From: Amphibacillus sp052055485
GTDB taxonomy: Bacteria > Bacillota > Bacilli > Bacillales > Amphibacillaceae
Direction: 5' to 3'
NCBI RefSeq assembly: GCF_052055485.1
Contig: NZ_CP197171.1
Location: forward strand, 868,001-932,000
Length of the DNA stretch: 64,000 bases
The notes under the pieces were generated by a model that worked only from the letters and a program-made list of their open reading frames with translations, searched no databases and was not told where the DNA came from. How positions within the stretch are numbered: the first letter of the stretch is position 1; each line of letters begins with the position of its first letter. The position numbers and the translations under genes were made by a program. Positions 33,348-41,904 of this stretch are shown here, piece by piece.

Positions 33348-33730
33348 ATGTAATCCCACCTTTCAGGTAAAAGTTCTTCTAAAGTAGTTATTTTATCGTT
33401 AGGCAATAACACTTGGCACTCCAAATTACTATCGTCAATTTGACTCAGTAACTCTCGACAACGACCACATGGAGGCAAAATCACCCCATTTTCATAAACT
33501 GCAACAATTTTTGTTATTTTACTTTCACCTGCGGTAATCATAGATGAAACAGCACCATGTTCAGCACAGAATCCAATAGATGTAGGAACAGTAATGGAGA
33601 CGCCTGTAAAGACGTTTCCTTTATCTGTTAATAAAGCTGATGCAACATGACCAGCTTCACCATTTCTAGAAATTTTTCTTGGATGCAAAGTATTTCGCGC
33701 AATTTCGTATAATTCATTCATTGAAATCAT
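33338..33730 (-). CDS. Cytidine deaminase-like protein
   Basis: A 130-residue zinc-dependent deaminase of the cytidine/blasticidin-S deaminase type. The metal and catalytic residues are in CAEH (Cys55, Glu57) and PCGRC (Cys88, Cys91). It deaminates cytidine or a cytosine nucleoside antibiotic; the resistance-type neighbours make the latter possible. AGAGGTG lies 10 bases before the ATG. First gene of a two-gene leftward unit with the MBL hydrolase, between sites O and P. Confidence 0.87.
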   Translation of the reverse strand: MISMNELYEIARNTLHPRKISRNGEAGHVASALLTDKGNVFTGVSITVPTSIGFCAEHGAVSSMITAGESKITKIVAVYENGVILPPCGRCRELLSQIDDSNLECQVLLPNDKITTLEELLPERWDYIWN

Positions 33731-33801
33731 ATGAAGACAACACCTCTGTAAAAATTAATAATGATTTCGAGACTACATATAGTATACATACCATCATACC
33801 A

Positions 33802-33870
33802 ATCTTCAACATAATGGCTCGATTGAAGCGCAGCACCTATTCAAGAACTGCGCCCTACTCTTGAACACAC
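33802..33870 (+). repeat. Paired core sites P and Q
   Basis: Core P TGGCTC at 33815-33820 within perfect CTTCAA/TTGAAG arms; core Q TGCGCCC at 33849-33855 within TTCAAGA/TCTTGAA arms. Linker matches pair L/M, and GCGCAG/CTGCGC are perfectly complementary across it. Confidence 0.7.
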
Positions 33871-33940
33871 TTGTTTGTCAATAGCACCTTATTAAGTAGA
33901 ACTAAATATTCTTCCGATGATCCATTTCCGATTCCACATT

Positions 33941-34945
33941 TTATTCATATAGAAACTCCACACGTCCAATAAAGTCTGCTACAGTGTAGGGTTCGAATGG
34001 TTCTATGTAGATCGCTTCAGCATCATCTAAAGATTCCTGAGCAAGTTGTCGATACCCCTCTTCTGATTGATCTTCTTGATGATAATGTAATGGTATAGGA
34101 TATCTTACGATAGTTCCATCACCGTGAGACGAGTACGTTATGGTTCCGGCTGCCATCCCTTGATTGGTTAAACTTAAATGAGTTACGTCATTAGGATAAG
34201 GAACTTCATCAGAAACTTCTGTAGGATCACCAGCGGAATTATAAGTTACGTCAACAACAGGAACACCCCACTCATCTTCCCACATAGCCCATTGATCTAA
34301 AGTTGGCTCTCCATATATTGTCATAATGATTCGGGCATAATCTATTTCTGATTGGGTATAGTGAGTTTGTAGATCTTGATTAGACATTGAATAAAAAGAA
34401 TCATCATTTGTAACTGAATAAAGAATTTTTTTATCACCGTCATGCCGTAATTCAAATTGTTCAGTTCCACTTTCACTATGAAGTCCCCACATCTCATTTT
34501 CATCACTATCTAAATCAAGTGTTAAAACATTTCCTTCTATTGTTTTATCTTTAATAGTAGAAGTCATATCAAAATCCCAACGATTAAAGCTTTGATAATA
34601 ATCGTCTTCTACCACTATTATATCTGACATATCTTTTATAGAAGTTTTATAAGGCTCTCCTGAAAAGATAACATATATTCCTTTAAAATCTTCATATGTA
34701 TATGCTTGCTCTTCTGCATTTTCTTCATTTGAATCCGCAAGTTCTGGATTCTCAATTACTGTTTCTTCTCCTTTTTCTATTGGGTAATCTGCTACTTCTT
34801 TACTACCAAGAGTATAGATTCCTATAACGCAAAATAGTACGCCAAAAATTACTATCACCCAAACCAACCATTTCTTATAAAATGGCTTCGATGGTCTAGA
34901 CCTAATTTGATTTCCATATTCATCATAATATTTTTTCTTTGTCAT
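33941..34945 (-). CDS. Membrane-anchored protein of unknown function
   Basis: A 334-residue protein with a basic N-terminus and one membrane span (about residues 27-46), then a long acidic extracellular part. It starts with a linker rich in Glu (VIENPELADSNEENAEEQ) and continues with a beta-rich domain (FKGIYVIFSGEPYKTSIKDM, DYARIIMTIYGEPTLDQWAM). The pattern resembles Firmicutes surface proteins of the DUF4767/lipoprotein type, but no family is certain. AAGGGG precedes the ATG. It is the last unit before the ribosomal genes. Confidence 0.6.
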   Translation of the reverse strand: MTKKKYYDEYGNQIRSRPSKPFYKKWLVWVIVIFGVLFCVIGIYTLGSKEVADYPIEKGEETVIENPELADSNEENAEEQAYTYEDFKGIYVIFSGEPYKTSIKDMSDIIVVEDDYYQSFNRWDFDMTSTIKDKTIEGNVLTLDLDSDENEMWGLHSESGTEQFELRHDGDKKILYSVTNDDSFYSMSNQDLQTHYTQSEIDYARIIMTIYGEPTLDQWAMWEDEWGVPVVDVTYNSAGDPTEVSDEVPYPNDVTHLSLTNQGMAAGTITYSSHGDGTIVRYPIPLHYHQEDQSEEGYRQLAQESLDDAEAIYIEPFEPYTVADFIGRVEFLYE

Positions 34946-35000
34946 TAGTTTTCCCCTTATTTATTTTCTTCTTTTCAATCGACACAATTCTAACACTATA

Positions 35001-35032
35001 TTAAACAATCTGGCCCGATTGTTGCATTGTCA
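35001..35032 (+). repeat. Near-palindromic core site R
   Basis: Perfect AACAATC-TGGCCC-GATTGTT palindrome (35004-35023). Last member of the family, 257 bp from the rpsI stop, which marks the edge of the array. Confidence 0.7.
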
Positions 35033-35231
35033 CAATTCAGCTAATCAATACAATAGTATCAAACTTCTTTATAAATATCGAACTTTGATTTAAATAATCC
35101 AACTTTATTATAAATTATCAATCTTTATTTCAAAGCTACACTTTTTCTATAAATTATTTGTTTGCTACTTGTATGTTACGTGTATGCTACGTGTGAATTT
35201 TCCCCTGTTTTTAGAGCCCCGCATATACAGT
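35033..35231. other. Gene-free A/T-rich boundary segment
   Basis: A/T-rich DNA with short reiterations near 35163-35196 (GCTACTTGTATG, GTTACGTGTATG, GCTACGTGTG). No gene seen. Confidence 0.45.
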
Positions 35232-35265
35232 AAAATCCCCCAACCATAGGTGGTTGAGGGATTTG
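35232..35265 (-). terminator. Terminator of the rplM-rpsI operon
   Basis: Long stem AAATCCCTCAACCA/TGGTTGGGGGATTT just after rpsI; probably marks the end of the ribosomal cluster. Confidence 0.8.
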
Positions 35266-35279
35266 CAAGTGTTGATTTA

Positions 35280-35672
35280 TTAACGTTTTGAGAACTGAGG
35301 AGCTCTACGCGCGCCTTTAAGACCTGGTTTTTTACGTTCTTTCATTCTTGCATCACGAGTTAAGAAGCCAGCGCTTTTAAGTGATCCACGGTATTCTGGA
35401 TCTACTTCTAATAATGCACGAGCTACACCATGACGAATGGCTCCAGCCTGTCCTGTGAAGCCTCCACCGTGTACATTAACTAAAACATCATAGCTACCTT
35501 CTGTTTCTGTTGTTGCTAAAGGCTGTTTAATAATTGTACGAAGTGTTTCATATGGGAAGTACTCTTCCGCATCACGATTATTTACAGTAATACGTCCAGT
35601 TCCTGGGACTAAACGTACACGAGCAGTTGATTTTTTACGGCGTCCGGTTCCGTAGTATTGTACTTGTGCCAC
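35280..35672 (-). CDS. rpsI: Ribosomal protein S9
   Basis: A 130-residue S9 of normal length. It has the family start (VQYYGTGRRKKSTARVRL) and the closing basic KKPGLKGARRAPQFSKR tail that reaches the P-site tRNA. It follows rplM by 20 bases with AAAGGAGG upstream. The accessory region begins just downstream; the 3' end of rpsI is a known insertion site for integrative elements in Firmicutes. Confidence 0.98.
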   Translation of the reverse strand: MAQVQYYGTGRRKKSTARVRLVPGTGRITVNNRDAEEYFPYETLRTIIKQPLATTETEGSYDVLVNVHGGGFTGQAGAIRHGVARALLEVDPEYRGSLKSAGFLTRDARMKERKKPGLKGARRAPQFSKR

Positions 35673-35692
35673 TATCCATTACCTCCTTTAAA

Positions 35693-36130
35693 TTATCCGC
35701 GAAGTTCGTAAACTTCTGGTTTTTGAGCATGGTGATTGTGTTCCGCACCACGATATACATGTAATTTTTTAGCTGTTTGACGACCTAGTTTACCTTTTGG
35801 AAGCATACCTTTAATTGTCAATTCCAACATTCTTTCTGGGAATTTTTCACGCATTTCGCCAGCTGTTTTTGATTTAAGACCACCTGTGTATTCTGAGTGA
35901 CGATAATACATTTTATCGTCTAGTTTATTTCCTGTCAGCTCAATTTTCTCTGCATTAATAATAATAACGTGGTCACCAGTATCCACATGAGGAGTGAATG
36001 TTGGTTTATGTTTGCCGCGAAGAATAGCTGCTACTTCACTTGATAAGCGTCCAAGTGTTTGACCTTCAGCATCAATTACAAGCCATTTACGTTCAATGTT
36101 TGCATCATTTGCCATGAAAGTTGTCCGCAT
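35693..36130 (-). CDS. rplM: Ribosomal protein L13
   Basis: A 145-residue L13, same length as in B. subtilis. Early assembly protein of the 50S subunit; blocks TLGRLSSEVAAILRGKHKP and HVDTGDHVIIINAEKI are conserved. It forms an operon with rpsI. The ~200 bp upstream could hold the L13 leader, but no clear structure was resolved by eye. Confidence 0.98.
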   Translation of the reverse strand: MRTTFMANDANIERKWLVIDAEGQTLGRLSSEVAAILRGKHKPTFTPHVDTGDHVIIINAEKIELTGNKLDDKMYYRHSEYTGGLKSKTAGEMREKFPERMLELTIKGMLPKGKLGRQTAKKLHVYRGAEHNHHAQKPEVYELRG

Positions 36131-36332
36131 CCTTGTTACCTCCTAATTTATCGTTATCTTTACAATCGTTTTTTTATAAATTCATTTGGTTTACTTTTAT
36201 ATTCTACACAATTAACTTTCCGGGGCTAATCGTGGTATAGAAATAAAATGCCATAGACCATCATATAATAAATCCTTATTAAAGTCAATAGCTGTACTGG
36301 TTATTCCTCTATTTTATGAATGATTTTAGCCT

Positions 36333-37076
36333 TTATTTTGAATATTTAACATGGTCTAAGTATAGACCTTGAGCAGGGGCCGTTTTCCCAGCGGCGCCAC
36401 GATCTTTACTCTTGATGATTTCACGTAAACTATCAGGAGCTCGTCGTCCCAAGCCCACTTCGATCAACGTTCCCACAATAATTCGAACCATATTATAAAG
36501 AAATCCATTACCTGTAAAAGAAAGAATGAGATATGGATCTTTTTTCGTACAAGAGGCTTGCGATATCGTCCGAATCTTACTGCCTTTCACATAGCTATTG
36601 GCTGCACAGAAAGAAGTAAAGTCATGTTCCCCAATGATATGCTGACAAGCGTGATTCATTGCTTCAACATTAAGGGTTTGCTTAATATAGGTGCTATATT
36701 TAGTCTGAAAAGGACTTGGATCTTCCGCATTTAAGATAACATACTTATAGGTTTTTGCTTTTGCACTATATCGAGCATGGAATTGATCAGCAACCTGTTC
36801 AACTTTTTTTATCACAATATCATCTGGTAAAATAGCATTCAAAGCTTTTTTCCAATTTGCCTCAGGAATCATCAGCTGACTATCGAAATGAAAGACCTGC
36901 TCATAAGCATGAACACCAGCATCTGTACGACCCGAAGCTGTTATTTTAACTACTTTTCCTTTATGCATTCGTTTTAAGGCTGATTCTATCACTGATTGAA
37001 TCGTGATTTGATCTGGCTGAATTTGATAGCCTGCATAATTTGAGCCGTCGTAGCTTACTGTTGCTAAAAATCGCAT
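36333..37076 (-). CDS. truA: tRNA pseudouridine(38-40) synthase
   Basis: A 247-residue TruA. It makes pseudouridine at positions 38-40 of the tRNA anticodon arm. The catalytic Asp52 is in SGRTDAGVHA; FLYNMVRIIVG near the C-terminus is also conserved. It is 11 bases after ecfT, in the Bacillus order ecfA1-ecfA2-ecfT-truA-rplM-rpsI. Confidence 0.96.
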   Translation of the reverse strand: MRFLATVSYDGSNYAGYQIQPDQITIQSVIESALKRMHKGKVVKITASGRTDAGVHAYEQVFHFDSQLMIPEANWKKALNAILPDDIVIKKVEQVADQFHARYSAKAKTYKYVILNAEDPSPFQTKYSTYIKQTLNVEAMNHACQHIIGEHDFTSFCAANSYVKGSKIRTISQASCTKKDPYLILSFTGNGFLYNMVRIIVGTLIEVGLGRRAPDSLREIIKSKDRGAAGKTAPAQGLYLDHVKYSK

Positions 37077-37087
37077 CGAAAATCTCC

Positions 37088-37885
37088 TTACTGCCTAAAT
37101 AAAAATAAACCCATAATGACAAGGGCAAAGATAAGAAAAGCAAACCAATCTTGTTTGGCGATATTTAGTTCCCTTAACTTCGTTCGCCCTTCTCCACCTT
37201 GATAACCCCTTGCTTCCATTGCCATCGCAAGTTCCTCTGCTCGTTTAAATGCACTGACGAATAGTGGGACTAGTAAAGGAACGACAGCCTGAATTCGTTC
37301 TTTAATAGGACCTGTTTTAAAGTCAACACCTCTTGATGCTTGAGCCTTTGATATTTTTTCGGTTTCTTGCATAAGAGTTGGAATAAATCGTAACGAAATC
37401 GACATCATCAAGGCCAACTCATGAACAGGAAATTTAACCTTCTTTAATGGATTAAGTAAGGTTTCAATGGCATCTGTAATCTCAATCGGTGTTGTTGTTA
37501 ACGTTAATAACGAAGTCACTAATATTAACAGAAAGAAACGTAAGGAAATAAAAGTTCCCTGAATAATGGCTTCAGAATAGATTGGAAAACCGATGATTTC
37601 AAATAAAATTTGCCCTTCTCTGGTAACAAACAAATGTAAAATAAATGTAAAAACAATTAAGAACCAAACAGGTGTCAGCCCTTTAGCAATAAACTTTAGT
37701 TTGATTCTAGTTAATAAGGCACTACTTACCGCAAATAATGTTAACCAAACATAGCTTAGGGCATTATTTGCAAAAAAGACAAAAATAATAAATAGAAAGA
37801 TCAGCATAATTTTTGTTCTTGGATCAAGTCGATGAATCTTTGATTCACTCGGCACATATTGACCAATGATTAATGAACTAGCCAT
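37088..37885 (-). CDS. ecfT: ECF transporter transmembrane component EcfT
   Basis: A 265-residue membrane scaffold of the group II energy-coupling factor vitamin transporter. Six or so hydrophobic segments are visible. The two Ala/Ser-Arg-Gly coupling motifs that contact the ATPases are QASRGVD (about 185) and MEARGYQG (about 223). It overlaps ecfA2 by 8 bases. It is shared by S-components encoded elsewhere, such as those for riboflavin, folate or biotin. Confidence 0.95.
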   Translation of the reverse strand: MASSLIIGQYVPSESKIHRLDPRTKIMLIFLFIIFVFFANNALSYVWLTLFAVSSALLTRIKLKFIAKGLTPVWFLIVFTFILHLFVTREGQILFEIIGFPIYSEAIIQGTFISLRFFLLILVTSLLTLTTTPIEITDAIETLLNPLKKVKFPVHELALMMSISLRFIPTLMQETEKISKAQASRGVDFKTGPIKERIQAVVPLLVPLFVSAFKRAEELAMAMEARGYQGGEGRTKLRELNIAKQDWFAFLIFALVIMGLFLFRQ

Positions 37886-38750
37886 CTTGATCCCCCTCTG
37901 CTAAAATCTTTGTTAATTCTTTTGCTAATTGTTCAATGGACTGATTTCGATATATTATGTCGCTTCCAAATTTCGCTTGGAAGTCTTGAATAAACTGAAT
38001 AATTTCCGGTGTGTCTAATTGAACCTTTTCTAATTCTTGCTTTTTCACAAAAATATCTGCTGGCTTTCCTTCAATATACTTTTGGCCGTTTTCCAAAATA
38101 ATTACGTGATCAGCATATTTTAAAGCATCCTCCATACTGTGCGTCACAAGAACAGTTGTCAAGCCTTTGCGTTGATGGAGCTCAGCAAACATATCCATAA
38201 TTTCTTGTTGTCCTTTTGGATCTAACCCTGCAGTTGGTTCATCAAGAACTAATACCTCTGGTTCCATTGCTAGTATTCCAGCAATGGCAACTCGTCGCAT
38301 TTGTCCACCACTCAAATCAAATGGTGAACGCTGAAGCAGGTCTGATGATAAATTCACCGCCTCCATGACTTCCGGTATTCTTTGCTTAATGTCCTCTTGA
38401 CTGATACCAAAATTCGCAGGTCCAAAAGCGATGTCTTTTTCAATGGTTTCTTCAAATAATTGATGTTCCGGATACTGAAAAACAACGCCGACCCGTCTGC
38501 GCAGCTCTTTAATATTCTCCGTCTTTTCACCGGCTTTTAAATGAAATTCCCCAACTTGAACTTCTCCTTCAACAGGCCGTAGCAATCCATTTAAGTGCTG
38601 AATTAAAGTCGATTTCCCTGAGCCAGTATGACCAATGATGGCAACATACGATCCTGATTTGATTGAAAAAGTTAAATTTTTCAAAGCTTGATATTCAAAC
38701 GGGCTATTAGGTTGGTAGATATAATTTACTTGCTTAAACGATATGTCCAT
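37878..38750 (-). CDS. ecfA2: ECF transporter ATPase EcfA2
   Basis: A 290-residue ABC ATPase. Walker A GHTGSGKST at residues 40-48, signature LSGGQMRR, Walker B VLVLDEPTAGLDP and the switch His in VTHSM are intact. It pairs with EcfA1 and is coupled to EcfT. It overlaps both neighbours, so the three subunits are translationally linked. Confidence 0.96.
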   Translation of the reverse strand: MDISFKQVNYIYQPNSPFEYQALKNLTFSIKSGSYVAIIGHTGSGKSTLIQHLNGLLRPVEGEVQVGEFHLKAGEKTENIKELRRRVGVVFQYPEHQLFEETIEKDIAFGPANFGISQEDIKQRIPEVMEAVNLSSDLLQRSPFDLSGGQMRRVAIAGILAMEPEVLVLDEPTAGLDPKGQQEIMDMFAELHQRKGLTTVLVTHSMEDALKYADHVIILENGQKYIEGKPADIFVKKQELEKVQLDTPEIIQFIQDFQAKFGSDIIYRNQSIEQLAKELTKILAEGDQDG

Positions 38751-39565
38751 AATTCATCTAATAACTCCTTTTGATTTAATGGTTGTTGATTGAGTGAAAT
38801 CGATTCTTTCTGTATAGCATTAGCCAATTTTGCAACAAAAGGGACATCTAAGCCAATTTCACGCAAGGCAGCTTCTTTGCTAAATAAGTCTCTTGGCTCT
38901 GTTTCTAGCCATACTTCTCCCTCATTCATAACAATCACACGATCTGCTTGAGTAATTTCATTTAAGTCATGGGTGATCGTAATTAAACTCAGCTGATTAG
39001 TCTGTTTAAGGTCATTCACAGTTGTGATAATTTCTTTCCTTCCTTTAGGATCAAGCATTGCTGTTGCCTCATCAAGTATAATGACATCGGGTTTGACAGC
39101 TATCACCCCAGCAATAGCCACACGCTGTTTTTGACCACCTGATAGTCGGTGAGGTTCATGCATTAAATAGTCTGACATTCGAACAGCTTTTAAGCTTTGA
39201 TCTATAGCTTCAATCATTTGGCTTCTTTCTATTCCTCGATTTTCTAAACCAAACGCTACATCATCACGAACAGTCGTCCCAACAAACTGATTATCTGGAT
39301 TTTGAAAAACCATCCCTACCTTTTTTCGAACATCCCATATTGTATCAGCCGTAAGCTTGATGCCATGTATAATTATTTCACCTTGGTCAGGAAATAGTAA
39401 ACCATTCATTAGCTTAGCAATTGTGGATTTCCCCGATCCATTATGACCAATGATTGCTACCCATTCATCTGACTTAATGGTAAAAGTAACATCTTTTAAG
39501 ACCCAAGGTTGATCGTCTGTATATCGAAAAGAAACATTGCGAAATTCGATTTGATTTTGATTCAT
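38726..39565 (-). CDS. ecfA1: ECF transporter ATPase EcfA1
   Basis: A 279-residue ABC ATPase with Walker A GHNGSGKST (40-48), signature LSGGQKQR and Walker B VIILDEATAMLDP, using Ala after the catalytic Glu as is usual in EcfA1. Start chosen at ATG 39565 with GGGGGGAG upstream; a TTG eight codons earlier is less likely. First gene of the transporter operon, about 0.9 kb after rplQ and its terminator. Confidence 0.95.
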   Translation of the reverse strand: MNQNQIEFRNVSFRYTDDQPWVLKDVTFTIKSDEWVAIIGHNGSGKSTIAKLMNGLLFPDQGEIIIHGIKLTADTIWDVRKKVGMVFQNPDNQFVGTTVRDDVAFGLENRGIERSQMIEAIDQSLKAVRMSDYLMHEPHRLSGGQKQRVAIAGVIAVKPDVIILDEATAMLDPKGRKEIITTVNDLKQTNQLSLITITHDLNEITQADRVIVMNEGEVWLETEPRDLFSKEAALREIGLDVPFVAKLANAIQKESISLNQQPLNQKELLDELWTYRLSK

Positions 39566-39666
39566 TGGGCTCCCCCCATATTGCGACAAATTATTTCCCG
39601 GGAAATGTGTTCATTAGGAAATAGTTTGATTATTTTTTTGAGCATTAAGCTTATCAACAGGTCTTT

Positions 39667-39750
39667 ACGGCGGGTGAATAATCACACTAAGGAAAATAAC
39701 GAAGCATTCATATCGCAAAAAATAAGTGTTTTAGCTTATTCTGAGTACCA
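39667..39750 (+). repeat. Intergenic repeat family 2, copy 1
   Basis: GGCGGGTGAATAATC, ACTAAGGAAAAT, AAAATAAGTGTTTTAGCTTA, then GAGTACC. Confidence 0.5.
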
Positions 39751-40213
39751 GCCTCAAAGCTTGATGGTAAAGGTCCTCATCCTACTTATACTATCATCTA
39801 TAAATAATTTGCATGTTGATAGCGAAAAATATCTCTAATTGTTTATTTTAGCACATCTTATCAAGATTTAGCTGATTATTTTAATAGCTCAGCTAATCAT
39901 TTCCATTTGACCATCGATTAATCCGTATTCTTAATTATCTTCTACCTAAACAGATATTGCAAGTCAACGTACTTAGATATTTCTACTTAACTCTCTTCTC
40001 TTTTTATAAATAGACTTATTTTTAAATTTGCATACTAAATGACCAACTTAACTTTCGCAACTAAATTCTCAAGTTAAGTTTAAATCGCTAAAAAAGAGTT
40101 CAACCTTTGTTGATAGCCCTTGACTTAAGGATATAGAAAAGTCTTGTTAATATTTATAACAGCTTCCTTACAAAACCAAACTTCAATCCGTGGGAGTTTA
40201 AGTCTTTTCAGTG

Positions 40214-40288
40214 CGGCGGGTAATCGTGCTAAAGAGCACTTCGAATTATTTACACCGCTAGAATAGGTACTCTGCTTATTCCAAAGTC
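40214..40288 (+). repeat. Intergenic repeat family 2, copy 2
   Basis: GGCGGGTAATCGTGCTAAAG, CGAATTATT, ACACCGCTAGAATAGGTAC and CTGCTTATTC; more divergent than copies 1 and 3. Confidence 0.4.
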
Positions 40289-40433
40289 TCAGCAGACAGG
40301 GATTCAACCTAACATTTCGATGATGTTAGAGAGTACAAACACCCGCCTTAGTGGGTCCTCAGCTCGTATTAAAACAGCAATAATTCGACCTCACAAAGCA
40401 ACACCGCCTCTGGAAAACAAAGATCGTTAAGAT

Positions 40434-40487
40434 CACAAAAAAAGGGCTTGGATTCACCTCTCACGGAGACTTTATCCTGCCCTTCAT
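40434..40487 (-). terminator. Terminator of the alpha operon after rplQ
   Basis: AAGGGC/GCCCTT stem enclosing a smaller TCTCC/GGTGAGAGG-type hairpin, then TTTTTTT on the minus strand, 14 bp after rplQ. Confidence 0.7.
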
Positions 40488-40500
40488 TCATTTTATTCAG

Positions 40501-40854
40501 TTAGACTAACTCAATAATCGCCATTTTAGCACCATCACCACGACGTGGTCCAAGTTTTAATACACGTGTATAGCCACCTTGACGATCTTCATAACGTGTA
40601 GCGATATCGTTGAATAATTTTTGAACTGCGTCTTCAGTTTCGCTAGCATCTTTCTTATAAAGAAATGCTGATGCTTGACGACGAGCATGAAGGTCACCGC
40701 GTTTACTCAATGTAATCATTTTCTCTACTGCAGAGCGTAAATCTTTTGCTTTTGCTTCTGTCGTTTCTATACGTTCATGAATAATCAAGTCAGTTGCAAG
40801 ATTTCTTAGTAATGCTAAACGAGTATCAGTCGTTCTCCCAAACTTTCTAGCCAT
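40501..40854 (-). CDS. rplQ: Ribosomal protein L17
   Basis: A 117-residue L17, near normal length. ARKFGRTTDTRLALLRNLAT at the start and GGYTRVLKLGPRRGD near the end are diagnostic. Large-subunit protein near the exit tunnel. Last gene of the alpha operon, 45 bases after rpoA. Confidence 0.98.
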   Translation of the reverse strand: MARKFGRTTDTRLALLRNLATDLIIHERIETTEAKAKDLRSAVEKMITLSKRGDLHARRQASAFLYKKDASETEDAVQKLFNDIATRYEDRQGGYTRVLKLGPRRGDGAKMAIIELV

Positions 40855-40899
40855 CGACTACCCCTCCTTTTTCGGAATCTGTCCCGTCGGTTTCTATGA

Positions 40900-41844
40900 C
40901 TACTCTTCTGTTCGTAAGCCGAGTTCTAAGTCTGCTAATTTATGTTTCACTTCTTCAAGTGATTTTCGTCCCAAGTTACGAACTTTCATCATATCATCTT
41001 CTGTTTTTGTTGTAAGCTCTTGTACAGTATTAATACCTGCGCGCTTCAAACAGTTATAAGAACGTACAGATAAGTCTAATTCTTCTATTGTCATTTCTAA
41101 TACTTTTTCTTTTTGATCTTCTTCTTTTTCAATCATGATTTCAGCATTTTGTGCCTCATCCGTTAAGCCAACAAAAAGATTCAAGTGTTCAGAAAAGATT
41201 TTTGCGCCCAATGAAATAGCTTCTTCAGGACGAATACTTCCGTCTGTCCAAACATCAATTGTTAGTTTATCAAAATTTGTTATCTGACCCACACGTGTAT
41301 TTTCAACTTGAAAGGTGGCACGTGAGACTGGGGTGAAAATCGAGTCAATCGGAATAACACCGATTGGTAGATCATCATGATTATTGACCTCAGCTGGACG
41401 ATAACCACGACCAAGTTCAGCTGTCATCTTCATGCGAAGTGTCCCATTGTTTGACAATGTAGCAATGTGAAGATCCGGATTCAAAATTTCTACATCACTA
41501 TCATAAGTAATATCCGCAGCTGTAACAACACCTTCACCTTGCACATCAATTTCTAGCGTTTTGACATCTTCAGAATAAATATTTAATGCTAGTTTTTTTA
41601 GATTAAGAATAATAGTTGTTACATCTTCTACAACACCTTCAATTGTTGAGAATTCGTGAAGAACACCATCAATTTGCACAGATGTTATAGCTGCACCTGG
41701 AAGTGAGGACAAAAGAATACGACGTAGGGAGTTTCCTAGAGTCGTTCCATATCCACGCTCTAATGGTTCTACAACAAACTTTCCGAAAGTAGCATTATCA
41801 TTGATCTGTACAGTTTCAATCTTTGGTTTTTCAATTTCGATCAT
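40900..41844 (-). CDS. rpoA: RNA polymerase alpha subunit
   Basis: A 314-residue alpha subunit. The N-terminal dimerisation domain (about 1-227; PLERGYGTTLGNSLRRILL) and the C-terminal DNA/activator-binding domain (about 245-310; ELDLSVRSYNCLKRAGINTV) are intact. It nucleates assembly of the polymerase. GGAGGGTTTT lies before the ATG. It is about 230 bp after rpsK, a gap that contains a 9-bp perfect inverted repeat. Confidence 0.98.
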   Translation of the reverse strand: MIEIEKPKIETVQINDNATFGKFVVEPLERGYGTTLGNSLRRILLSSLPGAAITSVQIDGVLHEFSTIEGVVEDVTTIILNLKKLALNIYSEDVKTLEIDVQGEGVVTAADITYDSDVEILNPDLHIATLSNNGTLRMKMTAELGRGYRPAEVNNHDDLPIGVIPIDSIFTPVSRATFQVENTRVGQITNFDKLTIDVWTDGSIRPEEAISLGAKIFSEHLNLFVGLTDEAQNAEIMIEKEEDQKEKVLEMTIEELDLSVRSYNCLKRAGINTVQELTTKTEDDMMKVRNLGRKSLEEVKHKLADLELGLRTEE

Positions 41845-41876
41845 TTATAAAAACCCTCCTTTGAACGTCGAAACCC

Positions 41877-41904
41877 CGGTTAGACCTATCTTGTTGTCTA
41901 ACCG
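41877..41904 (-). promoter_or_regulatory. Hairpin in the rpsK-rpoA gap
   Basis: CGGTTAGAC/GTCTAACCG, perfect 9-bp stem with a 10-base loop, 33 bp before the rpoA start. No T-tract, so a regulatory or processing hairpin is more likely than a terminator. Confidence 0.5.

Larger units (their letters stand above)
39566..40433. other. Long intergenic region between rplQ and ecfA1 with two related repeats
   Basis: No gene is convincing; the open frames here lack ribosome sites. Two related segments (39667-39750 and 40214-40288) both contain GGCGGGT, CGAA/ATT and GCTTATTC. A third relative is at 55709-55780, before the S10 operon. Confidence 0.55.

Noticed and set aside
9521..35032. Core sites read as ordinary terminators or classical attC sites
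   Set aside because: They lack T-tracts and often coexist with a separate real terminator; they also lack the attC GTTRRRY/RYYYAAC boxes. They are kept as a separate repeat family.
40125..40307. 60-codon minus-strand frame in the rplQ-ecfA1 gap
   Set aside because: It lies in a repeat-bearing gap without a start signal.
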